Positions 8,787-17,700 of a stretch of 64,000 bases of DNA are shown piece by piece; within the stretch, counting starts at the first letter, position 1, and the number at the start of each line of letters is the position of its first letter. This DNA is from Dehalococcoidia bacterium. GTDB lineage: Bacteria; Chloroflexota; Dehalococcoidia; CAUJGQ01. The position numbers and the translations under genes are program-made. A model generated the notes under the pieces. It was given only the letters and a program-made list of their open reading frames with translations. It was not told the DNA's origin and searched no databases. The stretch covers positions 28,732 to 92,731 of the forward strand of contig DATGEL010000061.1 in assembly GCA_035310145.1 (NCBI GenBank), written 5' to 3'.

Positions 8787-9935
8787 CTACCCCTGGTTGG
8801 TCATGATCACCGTGCCGGCGGCGGAGAACATGCCGCCGGGGCCGTGGGCAATGCTGATCTTGACGTTTGGCAACTGCGCCTCGGCCTCGCCGCGCAACTG
8901 CCGCACCGATTCCTGCAAGGCGAACATGCCGTACATGCCGGTGTGCGTGTAGGAGAGGCCGCCGCCGTTGGTGTTCACCGGCAGCTCGCCGCCCGGCGCC
9001 CCGCGCATCTCCGCGAAGAACGGCCCGCTCTCGCCCGGCTTGACGAAGCCCAGCCCTTCAAGCGCGTACATCGGCGTGTGCACGAACGCGTCGTAGAGCT
9101 GCAGGTGGTCCACGTCCTTGCGCTCGATGCCGGCCAGGCGGAAGGCGCGGTCGCCGGAGGTCTTGAACGATCGCGACTCGGTAAAGTCGTGCATCGTGCT
9201 GACCATCACGTCCTCGCACGATTCGCCTGTTCCCAGCACGTAGACCGGCGGCTTCTTGAAGTCGCGTGCCTTCTCGGCCGTGGTCAGGATCAGCGCCCCG
9301 CCGCCGTCGGTCACCAGGCAGCATTCGAGCAGGTGCAGCGGCCAGCTGATCAGGCGCGAGTTGAGCACGTCGTCGATTGTGATTGGGTCGCGCATCATCG
9401 CCCGCGTGTTCTTCGCCGCCCAGGCGCGGGTGGAGACGGCGACGGCGGCGAGCTGCTCCTCCGTGGTGCCGTACTTCTGCATGTGGCGCACGATCGGCAC
9501 GGGAAACTGCGATGGCGCGCCGAATGTCCCGTAGGGCGCCTCGAACTGGCCGGGAATCGAGCTGGCGCCGCCGCCGAAGCCGCCCTTGCCCACGCGCGAG
9601 CGCCCGCTCTCGCCGTGCGTGATCAGCACGAAGTTGCAGTAGCCCGCCGTCAGCGCCGCCACGGCGTGCGAGACGTGGATCATGAAGGAGCAGCCGCCGA
9701 CCGAGGTGCCGTCCACGTACTGCGGCACGATGCCGAGGTAGTCGGCCACGGCCACCGGCGACTGGCCGGCGCTGGCGATGCCGTCGATCAGCTTCTTGTC
9801 GATGCCCGCGTCGCGGATCGCGTTGCGCGCGGCGTTGGCGTGCAGTTGAATCTCGGAGACGCCGGGAATGACGCCGACCGTATCCGTCTCGGCCGCGCCG
9901 ATGATCGCCACTTGCTTGCGCAGATCGGGTGCCAT
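8787..9935 (-). CDS. Thiolase-family protein (SCP-x / lipid-transfer thiolase type)
   Basis: A 382-residue thiolase-superfamily protein. The nucleophile region reads DGTSVGGCSFMIH with Cys82 as the candidate acyl-accepting residue, and later motifs are NGGGLSYTHTGMYGMF (His331) and HGPGGMFS near the end. The first differ from the canonical GHPxGA and CxG of degradative thiolases and match the SCP-x-like subgroup, whose members often pair with DUF35 proteins in steroid or acyl-CoA side-chain cleavage. ATG 9935 has AAGGAG 8 bases upstream, inside the end of the DUF35 gene, and the genes are only 3 bases apart. They probably form a complex. Substrate is not deducible. Confidence 0.88.
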   Translation of the reverse strand: MAPDLRKQVAIIGAAETDTVGVIPGVSEIQLHANAARNAIRDAGIDKKLIDGIASAGQSPVAVADYLGIVPQYVDGTSVGGCSFMIHVSHAVAALTAGYCNFVLITHGESGRSRVGKGGFGGGASSIPGQFEAPYGTFGAPSQFPVPIVRHMQKYGTTEEQLAAVAVSTRAWAAKNTRAMMRDPITIDDVLNSRLISWPLHLLECCLVTDGGGALILTTAEKARDFKKPPVYVLGTGESCEDVMVSTMHDFTESRSFKTSGDRAFRLAGIERKDVDHLQLYDAFVHTPMYALEGLGFVKPGESGPFFAEMRGAPGGELPVNTNGGGLSYTHTGMYGMFALQESVRQLRGEAEAQLPNVKISIAHGPGGMFSAAGTVIMTNQG

Positions 9936-9938
9936 CGC

Positions 9939-10367
9939 CTACGCTCCTTGCTTCTGCGCCGGCTGGAAGCGCGGCAGGGTGATCGTTTCGCTCATCTCGG
10001 TGAATACGACTTCGAGCGGCATGTCGGGCTTGAGGCTCTCCGGCTTCGGCTCGACGTTGATGATGTTGGACATCAGGTGCGGGCCTTCGTCCAGCTTGAC
10101 GACCGCGATCACGTACGGCGCCTCGTCCTCGAAGCCCGGAGCCGGGCGCTGGCTGATCAGGTAGGTGTGCAGCGTGCCCTTGCCGGAGAGCGTCTTCCAC
10201 TCGAAGTTGTCCGAGAGGCACTCGGGGCAGAAGGCGCGGGGATAGAAGAAGAACGCCTTGCAGTCGTTGCAGTACTGCAGGCGCAGCTCGTGCTGCTTGC
10301 AGCCGTCCCAGTAGGGCTGGGTTTCGGGCGTCGGCTGCGGCAACGCCCTCGCTCTGCGCGTGGTCAT
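9939..10367 (-). CDS. DUF35 OB-fold acyl-CoA-associated protein with zinc ribbon
   Basis: A 142-residue protein with the DUF35 layout: an N-terminal rubredoxin-like zinc ribbon with C33-x2-C36 and C47-x2-C50 (YCNDCK and FCPECL), then an OB-fold domain (GKGTLHTYLISQRPAPGFEDEAPYVIAVVKLDEG). ATG 10367 has GAGGA 8 bases upstream and gives the usual length; the longer open frame is not needed. DUF35 proteins are partners of thiolases and MaoC-like hydratases in acyl-CoA metabolism (for example ChsH2 and Ltp2 systems). Its tight coupling with the thiolase supports the same arrangement here. Confidence 0.9.
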   Translation of the reverse strand: MTTRRARALPQPTPETQPYWDGCKQHELRLQYCNDCKAFFFYPRAFCPECLSDNFEWKTLSGKGTLHTYLISQRPAPGFEDEAPYVIAVVKLDEGPHLMSNIINVEPKPESLKPDMPLEVVFTEMSETITLPRFQPAQKQGA

Positions 10368-10541
10368 CTGAGGTATCCTCCTCTGCCGGGCCTGACCCGG
10401 ATGTGCGGTAGGGGCCTCGGGCGACGCCGCCGGTTGGCGTCCGTCTTTATCTACCCAACCCGCCGCTTGAGCCGCAAGCGCGCCGCCCACGCGCGGCGCT
10501 ACGATGGGCGAGCGACAGCGCCATCCCGGGAGAGAAAGGCG

Positions 10542-10949
10542 ATGGACTCAGCCAGCTTCGAGGTGCGCACCGGCGACCAGCCCGTCGTGGTCGATATTAC
10601 CGGCCGGGTTGAGCAGGCGCTGGCAGGCCGCGGCGACGGCCTGGCGCACATCTTTGTGCCGCACGCGACGGCCGGCCTCGCCCTGATCGAGACCGGCTCC
10701 GGCAGCGAGCGCGACCTGCTTGACCGGCTCGATGCGCTGCTGCCGCGCGATGCCCGCTACCAGCACGCGCACGGCGCCGCCGGTCACGGCCGCGATCATC
10801 TGCTGCCGGCCTTTCTGCCGCCCGCGATCACGCTCGTCGTGCGCGGAGGCCGGCTGCAGCTCGGACGCTGGCAGTCGCTGGTGCTGGTCGACACCAACAT
10901 CGACAACCCCGTGCGCACCGTGCAGGTCACGCTGCTGCCGCGTGCCTAA
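10542..10949 (+). CDS. YjbQ/UPF0047 family protein
   Basis: A 135-residue protein with UPF0047 signatures: VPHATAGLALIETG near residues 39-52, the metal-binding-type HGAAGHGRDHLLPAFL and the end motif GGRLQLGRWQSLVLVDTNIDNPVRTVQV. The E. coli relative YjbQ shows weak thiamin-phosphate synthase activity, but the physiological role of the family is uncertain. ATG 10542 has GGGAGAGAAAGG just upstream. It diverges from the DUF35 gene, with 174 bases between them. Confidence 0.85.
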   Translation: MDSASFEVRTGDQPVVVDITGRVEQALAGRGDGLAHIFVPHATAGLALIETGSGSERDLLDRLDALLPRDARYQHAHGAAGHGRDHLLPAFLPPAITLVVRGGRLQLGRWQSLVLVDTNIDNPVRTVQVTLLPRA

Positions 10950-11249
10950 CCGCGCTTTGCTTCGACATCGCCGCCCTGCGGCGATCTGAAGTACGCCGCG
11001 TCTCCCTTCCCCACCGGAGAAGGGTTGTCCGCGAGGTACCTATTGTCCTCAGTCCCCACCCTTCCCGCGCCGGGAAAAGGGACAGGTTTCGCAAGCGAAA
11101 CCAGGGTTAGGCCCCCGGCCGCGACCGCGATTGCCGGCATAGCTCGCCGGCGCAGATCCCGATTCTGGATTGACCCGCCGTGGCGTCCGCCCTACCATGC
11201 CGCTCGGCGGGAGCACTGCCTTCCCGCACGAACCGTGGACAGGACTACC
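10950..11249. other. Intergenic region with hairpins, no gene seen
   Basis: This 300-base spacer holds a small hairpin CCCTTC(11004-11009)/GAAGGG(11019-11024) that may end the YjbQ transcript, followed by the larger repeat copy B at 11056. No credible promoter or gene is visible. Confidence 0.5.
11056..11111 (-). repeat. Dispersed two-hairpin repeat, copy B
   Basis: This is the inverted partner of the element at 8619-8669. It has the same two inverted repeats, CCCTTCCCG/CGGGAAAAGGG and GGTTTCGC-aa-GCGAAACC, and ends with AGGGTTAGG, the complement of the CCTAACCCT start of copy A. Differences are a few substitutions and a 2-base length change in the second hairpin, which is what a mobile or recurrently copied element would show. 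Confidence 0.65.
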
Positions 11250-12293
11250 ATGCTCGTCGAAACCGGCATTCCCTCCAACGACCTGCGCGCGGCGGGCGCG
11301 GCGGCGCAGCGGCTCGAAGCGCTTGGCTACGACGGCGTCGTCACGCCGGAAGTGAAGAACGACCCGTTCCTGCCGCTTGCCGTGGCGGCCACGACGACGG
11401 AGCGCGTCTCGCTCGGCACCTCCGTCGCCATCGCCTTCCCGCGTAGCCCGATGATCACGGCGCTGATGAGCTGGGACCTGCAGCGCGCCTCCAGCGGCCG
11501 TTTCATCCTCGGCCTGGGCACGCAGGTGAAGGGCCACAACGAGCGCCGCTACAGCACGCCATGGGTCGGCCCGGCGCAGCCGCGCATGCGCGAGTACGTC
11601 GGCGCCCTGCGCGCGATCTGGCACACCTGGCAGACGGGCGAGAAGCTCGACTTCCGCGGCAAGTACTACACGCACACACTGATGACGCCGGAGTTCAACC
11701 CCGGTCCGCTGGCGTCGGGCGCGCCGAAGATCGTGGTCTCGGCCGTGGGACCGTACATGGCGCGGCTGGCCGGCGAGCTGTGTGACGGCGTGCGCATGCA
11801 CGGCTTCTGCACCGCCAAATACATCCAGGACGTGATCTTGCCCGAGCTCAAGATCGGCGCCGAGCGCGCCGGCCGCGATCCGAAGACGCTTGAGGTCTCC
11901 GGCGGCGGCTTCATCGTCACCGGCGAGACGCAGGCCGAGGTGGAGAAGGCTCGAGAGGCGGCGCGCACGCGCGTCTCGTTCTACGGCTCGACGCGCTCCT
12001 ACCACGGCGTGTTCGAGGCGCACGGCTGGAGCGACATCGGCCCGCGCCTGCACGAGATGTCGCTCAAGGGCCAATGGCAGGCGATGCCCGGCGCCGTGCC
12101 GGACGACGTGCTGGAGCATTTCGTCGTGGCCGGCACCTACGACCAGATCGTGCAGCGCATCACGCAGCGCTTCGGCGGCATCTGCACCCGCGTCTCGCTC
12201 TCGCTGCCGGCGCGCACGCCGGAGGAAGAGGCGCGGGCGAAGGCGATGCTCGCCGAACTGCACGCGGCGGGCGCGCCCGCCGCGGCACGTTGA
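11250..12293 (+). CDS. LLM-class (luciferase-like, F420-type) oxidoreductase
   Basis: A 347-residue protein of the bacterial luciferase-like superfamily, close in type to the TIGR03617 F420-dependent group. Visible signatures are LGYDGVVTPEVKNDPFLPL, the conserved LGTSVAIAFPRSPM and SGRFILGLGTQVKGHNERR (flavin or F420 phosphate region), and KIVVSAVGPYMARLAGELCDG. ATG 11250 is used because the TIM-barrel begins at once (MLVETGIP) and AGGA lies a few bases upstream. Such enzymes transfer hydride with reduced F420 or FMN; the substrate is unknown. It runs toward the LysR gene, with a hairpin between. Confidence 0.88.
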   Translation: MLVETGIPSNDLRAAGAAAQRLEALGYDGVVTPEVKNDPFLPLAVAATTTERVSLGTSVAIAFPRSPMITALMSWDLQRASSGRFILGLGTQVKGHNERRYSTPWVGPAQPRMREYVGALRAIWHTWQTGEKLDFRGKYYTHTLMTPEFNPGPLASGAPKIVVSAVGPYMARLAGELCDGVRMHGFCTAKYIQDVILPELKIGAERAGRDPKTLEVSGGGFIVTGETQAEVEKAREAARTRVSFYGSTRSYHGVFEAHGWSDIGPRLHEMSLKGQWQAMPGAVPDDVLEHFVVAGTYDQIVQRITQRFGGICTRVSLSLPARTPEEEARAKAMLAELHAAGAPAAAR

Positions 12294-12318
12294 GGCCGGT
12301 CGGCCCTCAATCCCCCGT

Positions 12319-12349
12319 CCCCTTTCCCCCAATTCTGGAGGGAAAGGGG
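12319..12349. terminator. 10-bp hairpin between convergent genes
   Basis: CCCCTTTCCC (12319-12328) pairs with GGGAAAGGGG (12340-12349) across an 11-base loop. It is placed 26 bases after the oxidoreductase stop and 42 bases before the LysR stop, so it may serve both. The loop contains AATTCTGG, similar to the AGGATTGGG core of the repeat at 1176. Confidence 0.5.
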
Positions 12350-12390
12350 CGATCCGGCGGAGCACGGCTCGATCGGCGCCGGGTTAACCG

Positions 12391-13347
12391 TTAGCCAATC
12401 GGAGTGCCCAACCAACCGTCTCCCCTCGCCCAGGATTGGGAGAGGGGCCGGGGGTGAGGGCCGAGCGCGCCGCCCGCGGCCTGCTTGACCTGCTCGATGA
12501 AGGCCAGCGCCAGCGGTGAGAGGTGGCGGCCGCGCCGTGCCGCCCAGCCGATGCGGCGCTGCAGCGCGGGCAGCAGCGGCCGCACGGCGAGCAGCGAGCG
12601 GAACTCGAGCGTGCTGCTGACCGGCGCGAAGCAGACGCCGGCACCGCGTGCCACCAGTTGCAGCAGCGCGTGCTGGCTGCGCAGCTCGATCGCGCTCTCC
12701 AGCCCCAGCCCGAGCACCTGCGCCTCCCGCTCGAGCTGGGCGCGCAGGCCGTGCCCCGGCATCGAGAGCAGCAGCCCCGGCTCCGAGAGAGCCGTGTCCA
12801 GCGGAACGGCCGCGCCCGCGGCGAGGGCGTGATCCGGCGGCAGCGCCAGCACGATCTCCTCGTCGAACAGGGGACGGATCGCCAGGCGCGAGTCGGCAAG
12901 CGGCAGCACGACGATCGCCAGATCGGCCTCGTCGGCCAGGATGCGGCGCAGCGCGTCGTCCGTGCCCAGCATCTCCACGCTGATCCGCGCCCGCGGGCTG
13001 GTCTGGCACAGCGCGGCGAGGGCTGGCGGCAGAATGTTGTCGGTCACCGTTTCGGTGGCGCAGACGCGTAGGCTGCCCGCCGGGCTCGTACGCAGGCCGG
13101 CGATCGCGCTCGCCGTCGCCGCCAGGTCGTCGAGCACGCGCTCGGCCGCTTCGGCCAGCAGCAGGCCGGCGTCGGTGGGCAGCACGCGCCGGCCCACGCG
13201 GTGGAAGAGTGGTGTGCCCAGCTCGCGCTCCAGTACGCGGATCTGCTTGCTGATCGATGGCTGAGCGACGTGTTCAGCCTCGGCGGCGCGGGTGACGCTG
13301 CCCGCGCGTACCACGGCGCGCAGGTAGCGCAGTTGATGCAGCTCCAC
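12391..13347 (-). CDS. LysR-family transcriptional regulator
   Basis: A 318-residue protein with the LysR layout: winged helix-turn-helix at residues 1-60 (ELHQLRYLRAVVRAGSVTRA, AEHVAQPSISKQIRVLERELG) and a two-lobed effector-binding domain from about residue 85 (GSLRVCATETVTDNILPPAL). GTG 13347 gives the usual N terminus and has GAAGGG 6 bases upstream. The final 23 residues are encoded by a dispersed hairpin repeat and are not part of the family fold. It is divergently arranged with the methyltransferase at 13455 (107-base gap), the typical arrangement for a LysR regulator and its target. Confidence 0.92.
   Translation of the reverse strand: MELHQLRYLRAVVRAGSVTRAAEAEHVAQPSISKQIRVLERELGTPLFHRVGRRVLPTDAGLLLAEAAERVLDDLAATASAIAGLRTSPAGSLRVCATETVTDNILPPALAALCQTSPRARISVEMLGTDDALRRILADEADLAIVVLPLADSRLAIRPLFDEEIVLALPPDHALAAGAAVPLDTALSEPGLLLSMPGHGLRAQLEREAQVLGLGLESAIELRSQHALLQLVARGAGVCFAPVSSTLEFRSLLAVRPLLPALQRRIGWAARRGRHLSPLALAFIEQVKQAAGGALGPHPRPLSQSWARGDGWLGTPIG
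12422..12447. repeat. Hairpin repeat inside the 3' end of the LysR gene
   Basis: CCCCTCGCCCA and TGGGAGAGGGG form a stem with one mismatch around a 4-base loop. It is another member of the C/G-rich hairpin family, here read as the last codons of the LysR gene and encoding the odd tail PHPRPLSQSWARGDG. This indicates repeat insertion close to the end of a coding sequence. Confidence 0.6.
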
Positions 13348-13454
13348 CTCATGCCCTTCGTCTATGCAAGCGATGCGATCCATATCGTAGTCGCGTGGCA
13401 TTGCACGGGCGATACTGACCTCATGGATTCTTTGCTGAAAGACGGGGCGAGGCG

Positions 13455-14252
13455 ATGGCTGTGGATTCGGGACATAATGTGGCCGGCGTGCGCGAGCAGT
13501 TCGGCGCGATCGCGGCCGCCTACGCCGTCAGCGCTGTGCACGCCTCCGGGCCGGACCTGGCGCACTTGATCGAGGCCGCCGAGTTCACCGCCAGCGAGAC
13601 CGTGCTCGACCTCGGCTGCGGCGCCGGGCACACGGCGCTGGCCGCGGCGCCGCGCGTGGCGCGGGTCATCGCCGTGGACGTCACGCCGGAGATGCTGGAG
13701 GTGGCCGCGGGCCTGGCCGTGCAGCGCGGCGTGACGAATGTTGAGTTCCGCCGCGCTGACGTGCTCGCCCTGCCCTTCGCCGATGCCAGCTTCGACGTCA
13801 TCACCAGCCGTTACAGCGCCCATCACTACGCCGATCCGCAGCAGGCGCTGCGCGAGGCGGCGCGGGTGCTGCGTCCGGGCGGGCGCTTTCTGCTGGTGGA
13901 CACGTCCGCGCCGGAGACGCCGTTCCTCGACACCTTCTTCAACGCGGTCGAGCTGCTGCGCGACCCCTCGCATGTGCGCAACTGCCGCATCTCCGAGTGG
14001 ACGCGGCTGTTCAGCACGGCCGGCTTCGCCTGCGAGACGCTGCTGGAAGGCGCGATTCCGCTGGAAGGCGATGCCTGGGTGGAGCGCAGCCGCACCGCGC
14101 CCGAGCGCGTGGCCGCGATCAAAGCCGTCTTCGCCACCGCCCCGCCCGCCGCGGTCGAAGCGTTCGCGCTGCGTACTGGCGCCGCGTGGGGCTGGACGAT
14201 CCCGATGGCCCTGCTGCGCGGGCGCCTGGCCACGACCAAAGCCGCCGCCTGA
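13455..14252 (+). CDS. Class I SAM-dependent methyltransferase
   Basis: A 265-residue protein with motif I VLDLGCGAGHTAL, an acidic residue after strand 2 (VIAVDVTPEML), motif FRRADVLALPFADASFDVI and motif IV LRPGGRFLLVDTSAPE. This resembles UbiE/arsenite methyltransferase-like enzymes, but the substrate cannot be assigned. It starts at ATG 13455 with GGCGAGGCG upstream. Its promoter lies in the gap shared with the LysR gene, so LysR control is likely. Confidence 0.88.
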   Translation: MAVDSGHNVAGVREQFGAIAAAYAVSAVHASGPDLAHLIEAAEFTASETVLDLGCGAGHTALAAAPRVARVIAVDVTPEMLEVAAGLAVQRGVTNVEFRRADVLALPFADASFDVITSRYSAHHYADPQQALREAARVLRPGGRFLLVDTSAPETPFLDTFFNAVELLRDPSHVRNCRISEWTRLFSTAGFACETLLEGAIPLEGDAWVERSRTAPERVAAIKAVFATAPPAAVEAFALRTGAAWGWTIPMALLRGRLATTKAAA

Positions 14253-14496
14253 GCGCCGCACGGCCAGAGGGCACGCTGCACGAGGCGCCCGAGCGGGGCC
14301 GAGTCGTCTTTCGCCGCGCTCGGCCGGCTCACGTTACACCGGTTGCCCTGGCCTTGAGTGGCCTCGAGCTGGCCATGCCGCCGCCGTTTGCCTGGCGTCC
14401 GTGGCCGCCGTGGATCGGTCGCGATGGCTCGTTCCGGGCGCCCGCCGCGCGGCAATCTGGCCGAATCACGGCCAGGGCTGGTGCGGCGCGGCGGAA

Positions 14497-14512
14497 TGTG
14501 TATAATTTCACA
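14497..14512 (+). promoter_or_regulatory. TATAAT box embedded in a CRP-like inverted repeat
   Basis: The sequence TGTGTATAATTTCACA has the TGTGN-N6-NCACA symmetry of CRP/FNR-family sites and contains a perfect -10 hexamer (14501-14506). A regulator bound here would cover the promoter and repress. The -35 region is poor. Transcription starting near 14513 would begin directly with the hairpin at 14516-14537. The regulator is not encoded nearby. Confidence 0.4.
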
Positions 14513-14515
14513 CAT

Positions 14516-14537
14516 GCCCGCGGCAAAATCCGCGGGC
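14516..14537 (+). promoter_or_regulatory. Perfect 8-bp hairpin at the predicted 5' end of the gltB leader
   Basis: GCCCGCGG (14516-14523) and CCGCGGGC (14530-14537) enclose a 6-base loop CAAAAT. Its position, 10 bases after the TATAAT box, would place it at the very 5' end of that transcript, where it could protect the RNA. No downstream T run is present, so termination is less likely. Confidence 0.4.
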
Positions 14538-14545
14538 CCGGCGTC

Positions 14546-14573
14546 TTGACGAGCTTCGGATCCGTGGTACGAT
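14546..14573 (+). promoter_or_regulatory. Second candidate promoter for gltB
   Basis: TTGACG (14546-14551), a 16-base spacer and TACGAT (14568-14573) fit a sigma70-type promoter with five and four matches. Expected start is near 14580, giving a leader of about 147 bases to the gltB ATG. Confidence 0.45.
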
Positions 14574-14726
14574 CACGAGTCAACTCGGGCGTACGCGGAT
14601 CATCCCCACGGCGGTCTACCGGGCATTTGCTGGACCCCACGCAGGCGCCGCTCGTCGCAGCAGGGCGATTCGCAGCACAGACGAGACGGCATCGGCGGCA
14701 TTCGCATTTATGAGAGACGCGGGCCG

Positions 14727-17700
14727 ATGACTGAACGTTCCCCCTTTGCTCTGCCGGCTGGCCCCGGCGCCCAGGCGCTCGATCTGCGCGGGTCGTTGTA
14801 CAACCCGAAACACGAGCACGATGCCTGCGGCGTGGGATTCGTGGCCGACACCTCGGGGGCGCGGAGCCATCGCATCCTCGCCACGGCGATCGAGTGCGTC
14901 ACGAACCTGACGCACCGCGGCGCGATCAGCGCCGACGGCCGCACCGGCGACGGCGCCGGCATCACCACCCAGATCCCGTACAAGCTCTTCCGCCCGCTGC
15001 TGGAGCGCAAAGGGCTGCACCTGGGAGACGACGGCGACCTCGGTGTGGGCATGGTGTTCCTGCCCAACGGCGACCCGGCCGCGCGTGAGCGGGCGCGGGC
15101 GATCGCGGAGGCGGCCTTGCAGCGCCAGGGGCTGCGCCTCTTGCTCTGGCGCACCGTGCCGGTCGACGCCTCGGTGCTGGGTGAGATGGCGGCGCGCGAG
15201 CGGCCCTGGATCGAGCAGGTGCTGGTCGGCCGGCCGGCTGCGCTCAAGCCGCTCGACTACACGCGGCGGCTCTTCCTGGCGCGCAAGGAGATGGAGCGGC
15301 GCGCCCTGGAAGGGAACATCCAGGGCTTCTATCTGCCCTCGCTCTCGAACCGTACGCTCGTCTACAAGGGGCTGCTCGTCGCGCACCAGTTGCCGACCTT
15401 CTACCGCGACCTGCGCGAGCCGAGCTACGAAACGGCGCTGGCCGTCTTCCACCAGCGCTACAGCACCAACACCTTCCCCAACTGGTACCTGGCGCAGCCC
15501 TTCCGCATGCTCGCGCACAACGGCGAGATTAACACGCTGGCCGGCAACACGAACTGGACGCGGGCGCGTGAGGCCGAGCTGCAGTCCGGGATCTGGGGCG
15601 ACGCGGTGCGCGAGATCGAGCCGCTGATCCAGCCGGGCGGCTCGGACTCCTCGGCGCTCGACAACGTGCTGGAGACGATCGTGCTCTCCGGCCGCGACAT
15701 CCGCCACGCCTTCATGATGTTGATCCCCGAGGCGTGGGAGAACATGCCCAACATGCCCAAAGAGCGGCGGGCGTTCTACGAGTACCACGCCTGCCTGAGC
15801 GAACCCTGGGACGGCCCGGCCAGCATGGCCTTCACCGACGGCGTCTTCGTCGGCGCCACGCTCGATCGCAACGGCCTGCGGCCCGCGCGCTACCAGCTCA
15901 CCCGCGACGGCATGATCGTGATGGGCTCCGAGGCGGGCATGGTCGATCTCGACCCGGCGGACGTGGTGGAGAAGGGCCGGCTCGGCCCAGGCCACCTGAT
16001 CGGCGTCGACACGGCGAAGGGCGAGCTGCTCTACAACGACGAGATCAAGGACGCGATCGCCGCGCAGCAGCCCTACGGCACCTGGGTGAAGCGGCAACTG
16101 CTGCACCTCGACTCCTGGCTGGAGACGCGCTCGCCCAGCGATCTGCCCGCCGACCCGCTCGATCTGCAGCGGGCGCAGGCGGTCTTCGGCTACACCTCCG
16201 AAGAGCTGGAGTTCGTGCTCAAGCCGATGGCGGCCGAGGGCAAGGAGCCGGTCGGCTCGATGGGCGACGACACGGCGCTGGCCGTCTTCGCCTCGCGCCC
16301 GCGCCTCGCCTCCTCCTACTTCAAGCAGAAGTTCGCGCAGGTCACCAACCCGCCGATCGACCCCATCCGCGAAGAGCTGGTGATGTCGCTGGACAGCTAC
16401 CTCGGCCGGCGGCGCAGCCTGCTCGAAGAGACGGAGCAGCACGCGCGCCTGATGCACCTGGCCAGCCCGCTGATGATCGACGAGGAGATGGACGCGCTGC
16501 GTCGCATCGCCGAGCCGGCCTTCCACGCGATCACGATCCCCTGCACGTTCGATGTCGCGGACGGCGCCGAGGGCATGGCGTCGGCGCTGCAGAGGCTTTG
16601 CGCCCAGGCTGAGATCGCGGTCGAGGACGGCGCCACGATCCTGGTGCTGAGCGACCGTGGCATCACGGCGACGAAGGCGCCGATCCCGATGCTGCTGGCC
16701 GTGGGCGCGGTGCATCATCAACTGATCCGCGGCGGCAAGCGCATGAAGGCGAGCATCATCGCCGAAACCGGCGAGGCGCGCGACGTACACCAGATCGCGC
16801 TGCTGATCGGCTTTGGCGCCAGCGCGGTGAATCCGTACCTGGCCTACGCCACGCTGCGGGCGCTGGTCGAGGAAGGAAACGCCTCAGCCAAGGACACGCT
16901 CAAGGGCACGAGCGAGGAGAAGGCCGCCGAGAACTACGAGAAGGCGATCGACGCCGGCCTGCTCAAGATCATCTCCAAGATGGGCATCTCCACGATCAGC
17001 GGCTACCACGCCGCCCAGATCTTCGAAGCGATCGGCCTCGACCAGGCCACGCTCGACCTCTGTTTCGCCGGCCTCGAGTCGCGCATCGGCGGCGTCGGCA
17101 TCCGCCACCTGGCCGAGGAGACGTTGCAGCGGCACGGCGTCGCCTTCGCCAACGGTTCCGCGCCCGCGCTGGACGCCGGCGCCTACTACCGCTACCGCCG
17201 CGACGGCGAGTACCACAGCTTCAACCCCGATGTCTGGCGGCAACTGCACAAGGCGGTGCAGGGCGGCGACTTCGCCGAGCACAAGGCCTACGCCGAGCTG
17301 GTGAACAGCCGCCACCCGGCCACGCTGCGCGACCTGCTGCAGTTTGTGCCCGGCGACCCGGTGCCCCTCGATGAGGTCGAGCCGGCCGAGCAGATCGTCA
17401 AGCGCTTCGTCGCCACGGCGATGTCGCTGGGCGCGCTCTCGCCCGAGGCGCACGGCACGATTGCGACCGGCATGAACCGGCTCGGCGCCAAGAGCAACAC
17501 CGGCGAGGGCGGCGAGAACAGCGAGCGCCGCGCCATCCTGCCCAACGGCGATACCGCCAACAGCAAGATCAAGCAGGTGGCCTCGGCCCGCTTCGGCGTT
17601 ACGCCCGTCTATCTCTCCTCGGCTGAGGAGTTCGAGATCAAGATGGCGCAGGGCAGCAAGCCCGGCGAGGGCGGCCAGTTGCCCGCGTTCAAGGTCTCGG

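Larger units (their letters stand above)
14253..14726. other. 474-base leader region of gltB, no gene seen
   Basis: No coding sequence is supported here. The right half carries a TATAAT box with flanking TGTG/CACA arms, a perfect 8-bp hairpin, and a second promoter-like pair, all listed separately. The left half (14253-14480) shows nothing I can identify. Confidence 0.5.

Noticed and set aside
14253..14480. Possible tRNA or small RNA gene upstream of gltB
   Set aside because: No cloverleaf, no CCA-type end and no strong hairpin plus T run was found.
14616..16790. 724-residue minus-strand frame opposite gltB
   Set aside because: It is a codon-position shadow of gltB; the real gene has strong, full-length homology.
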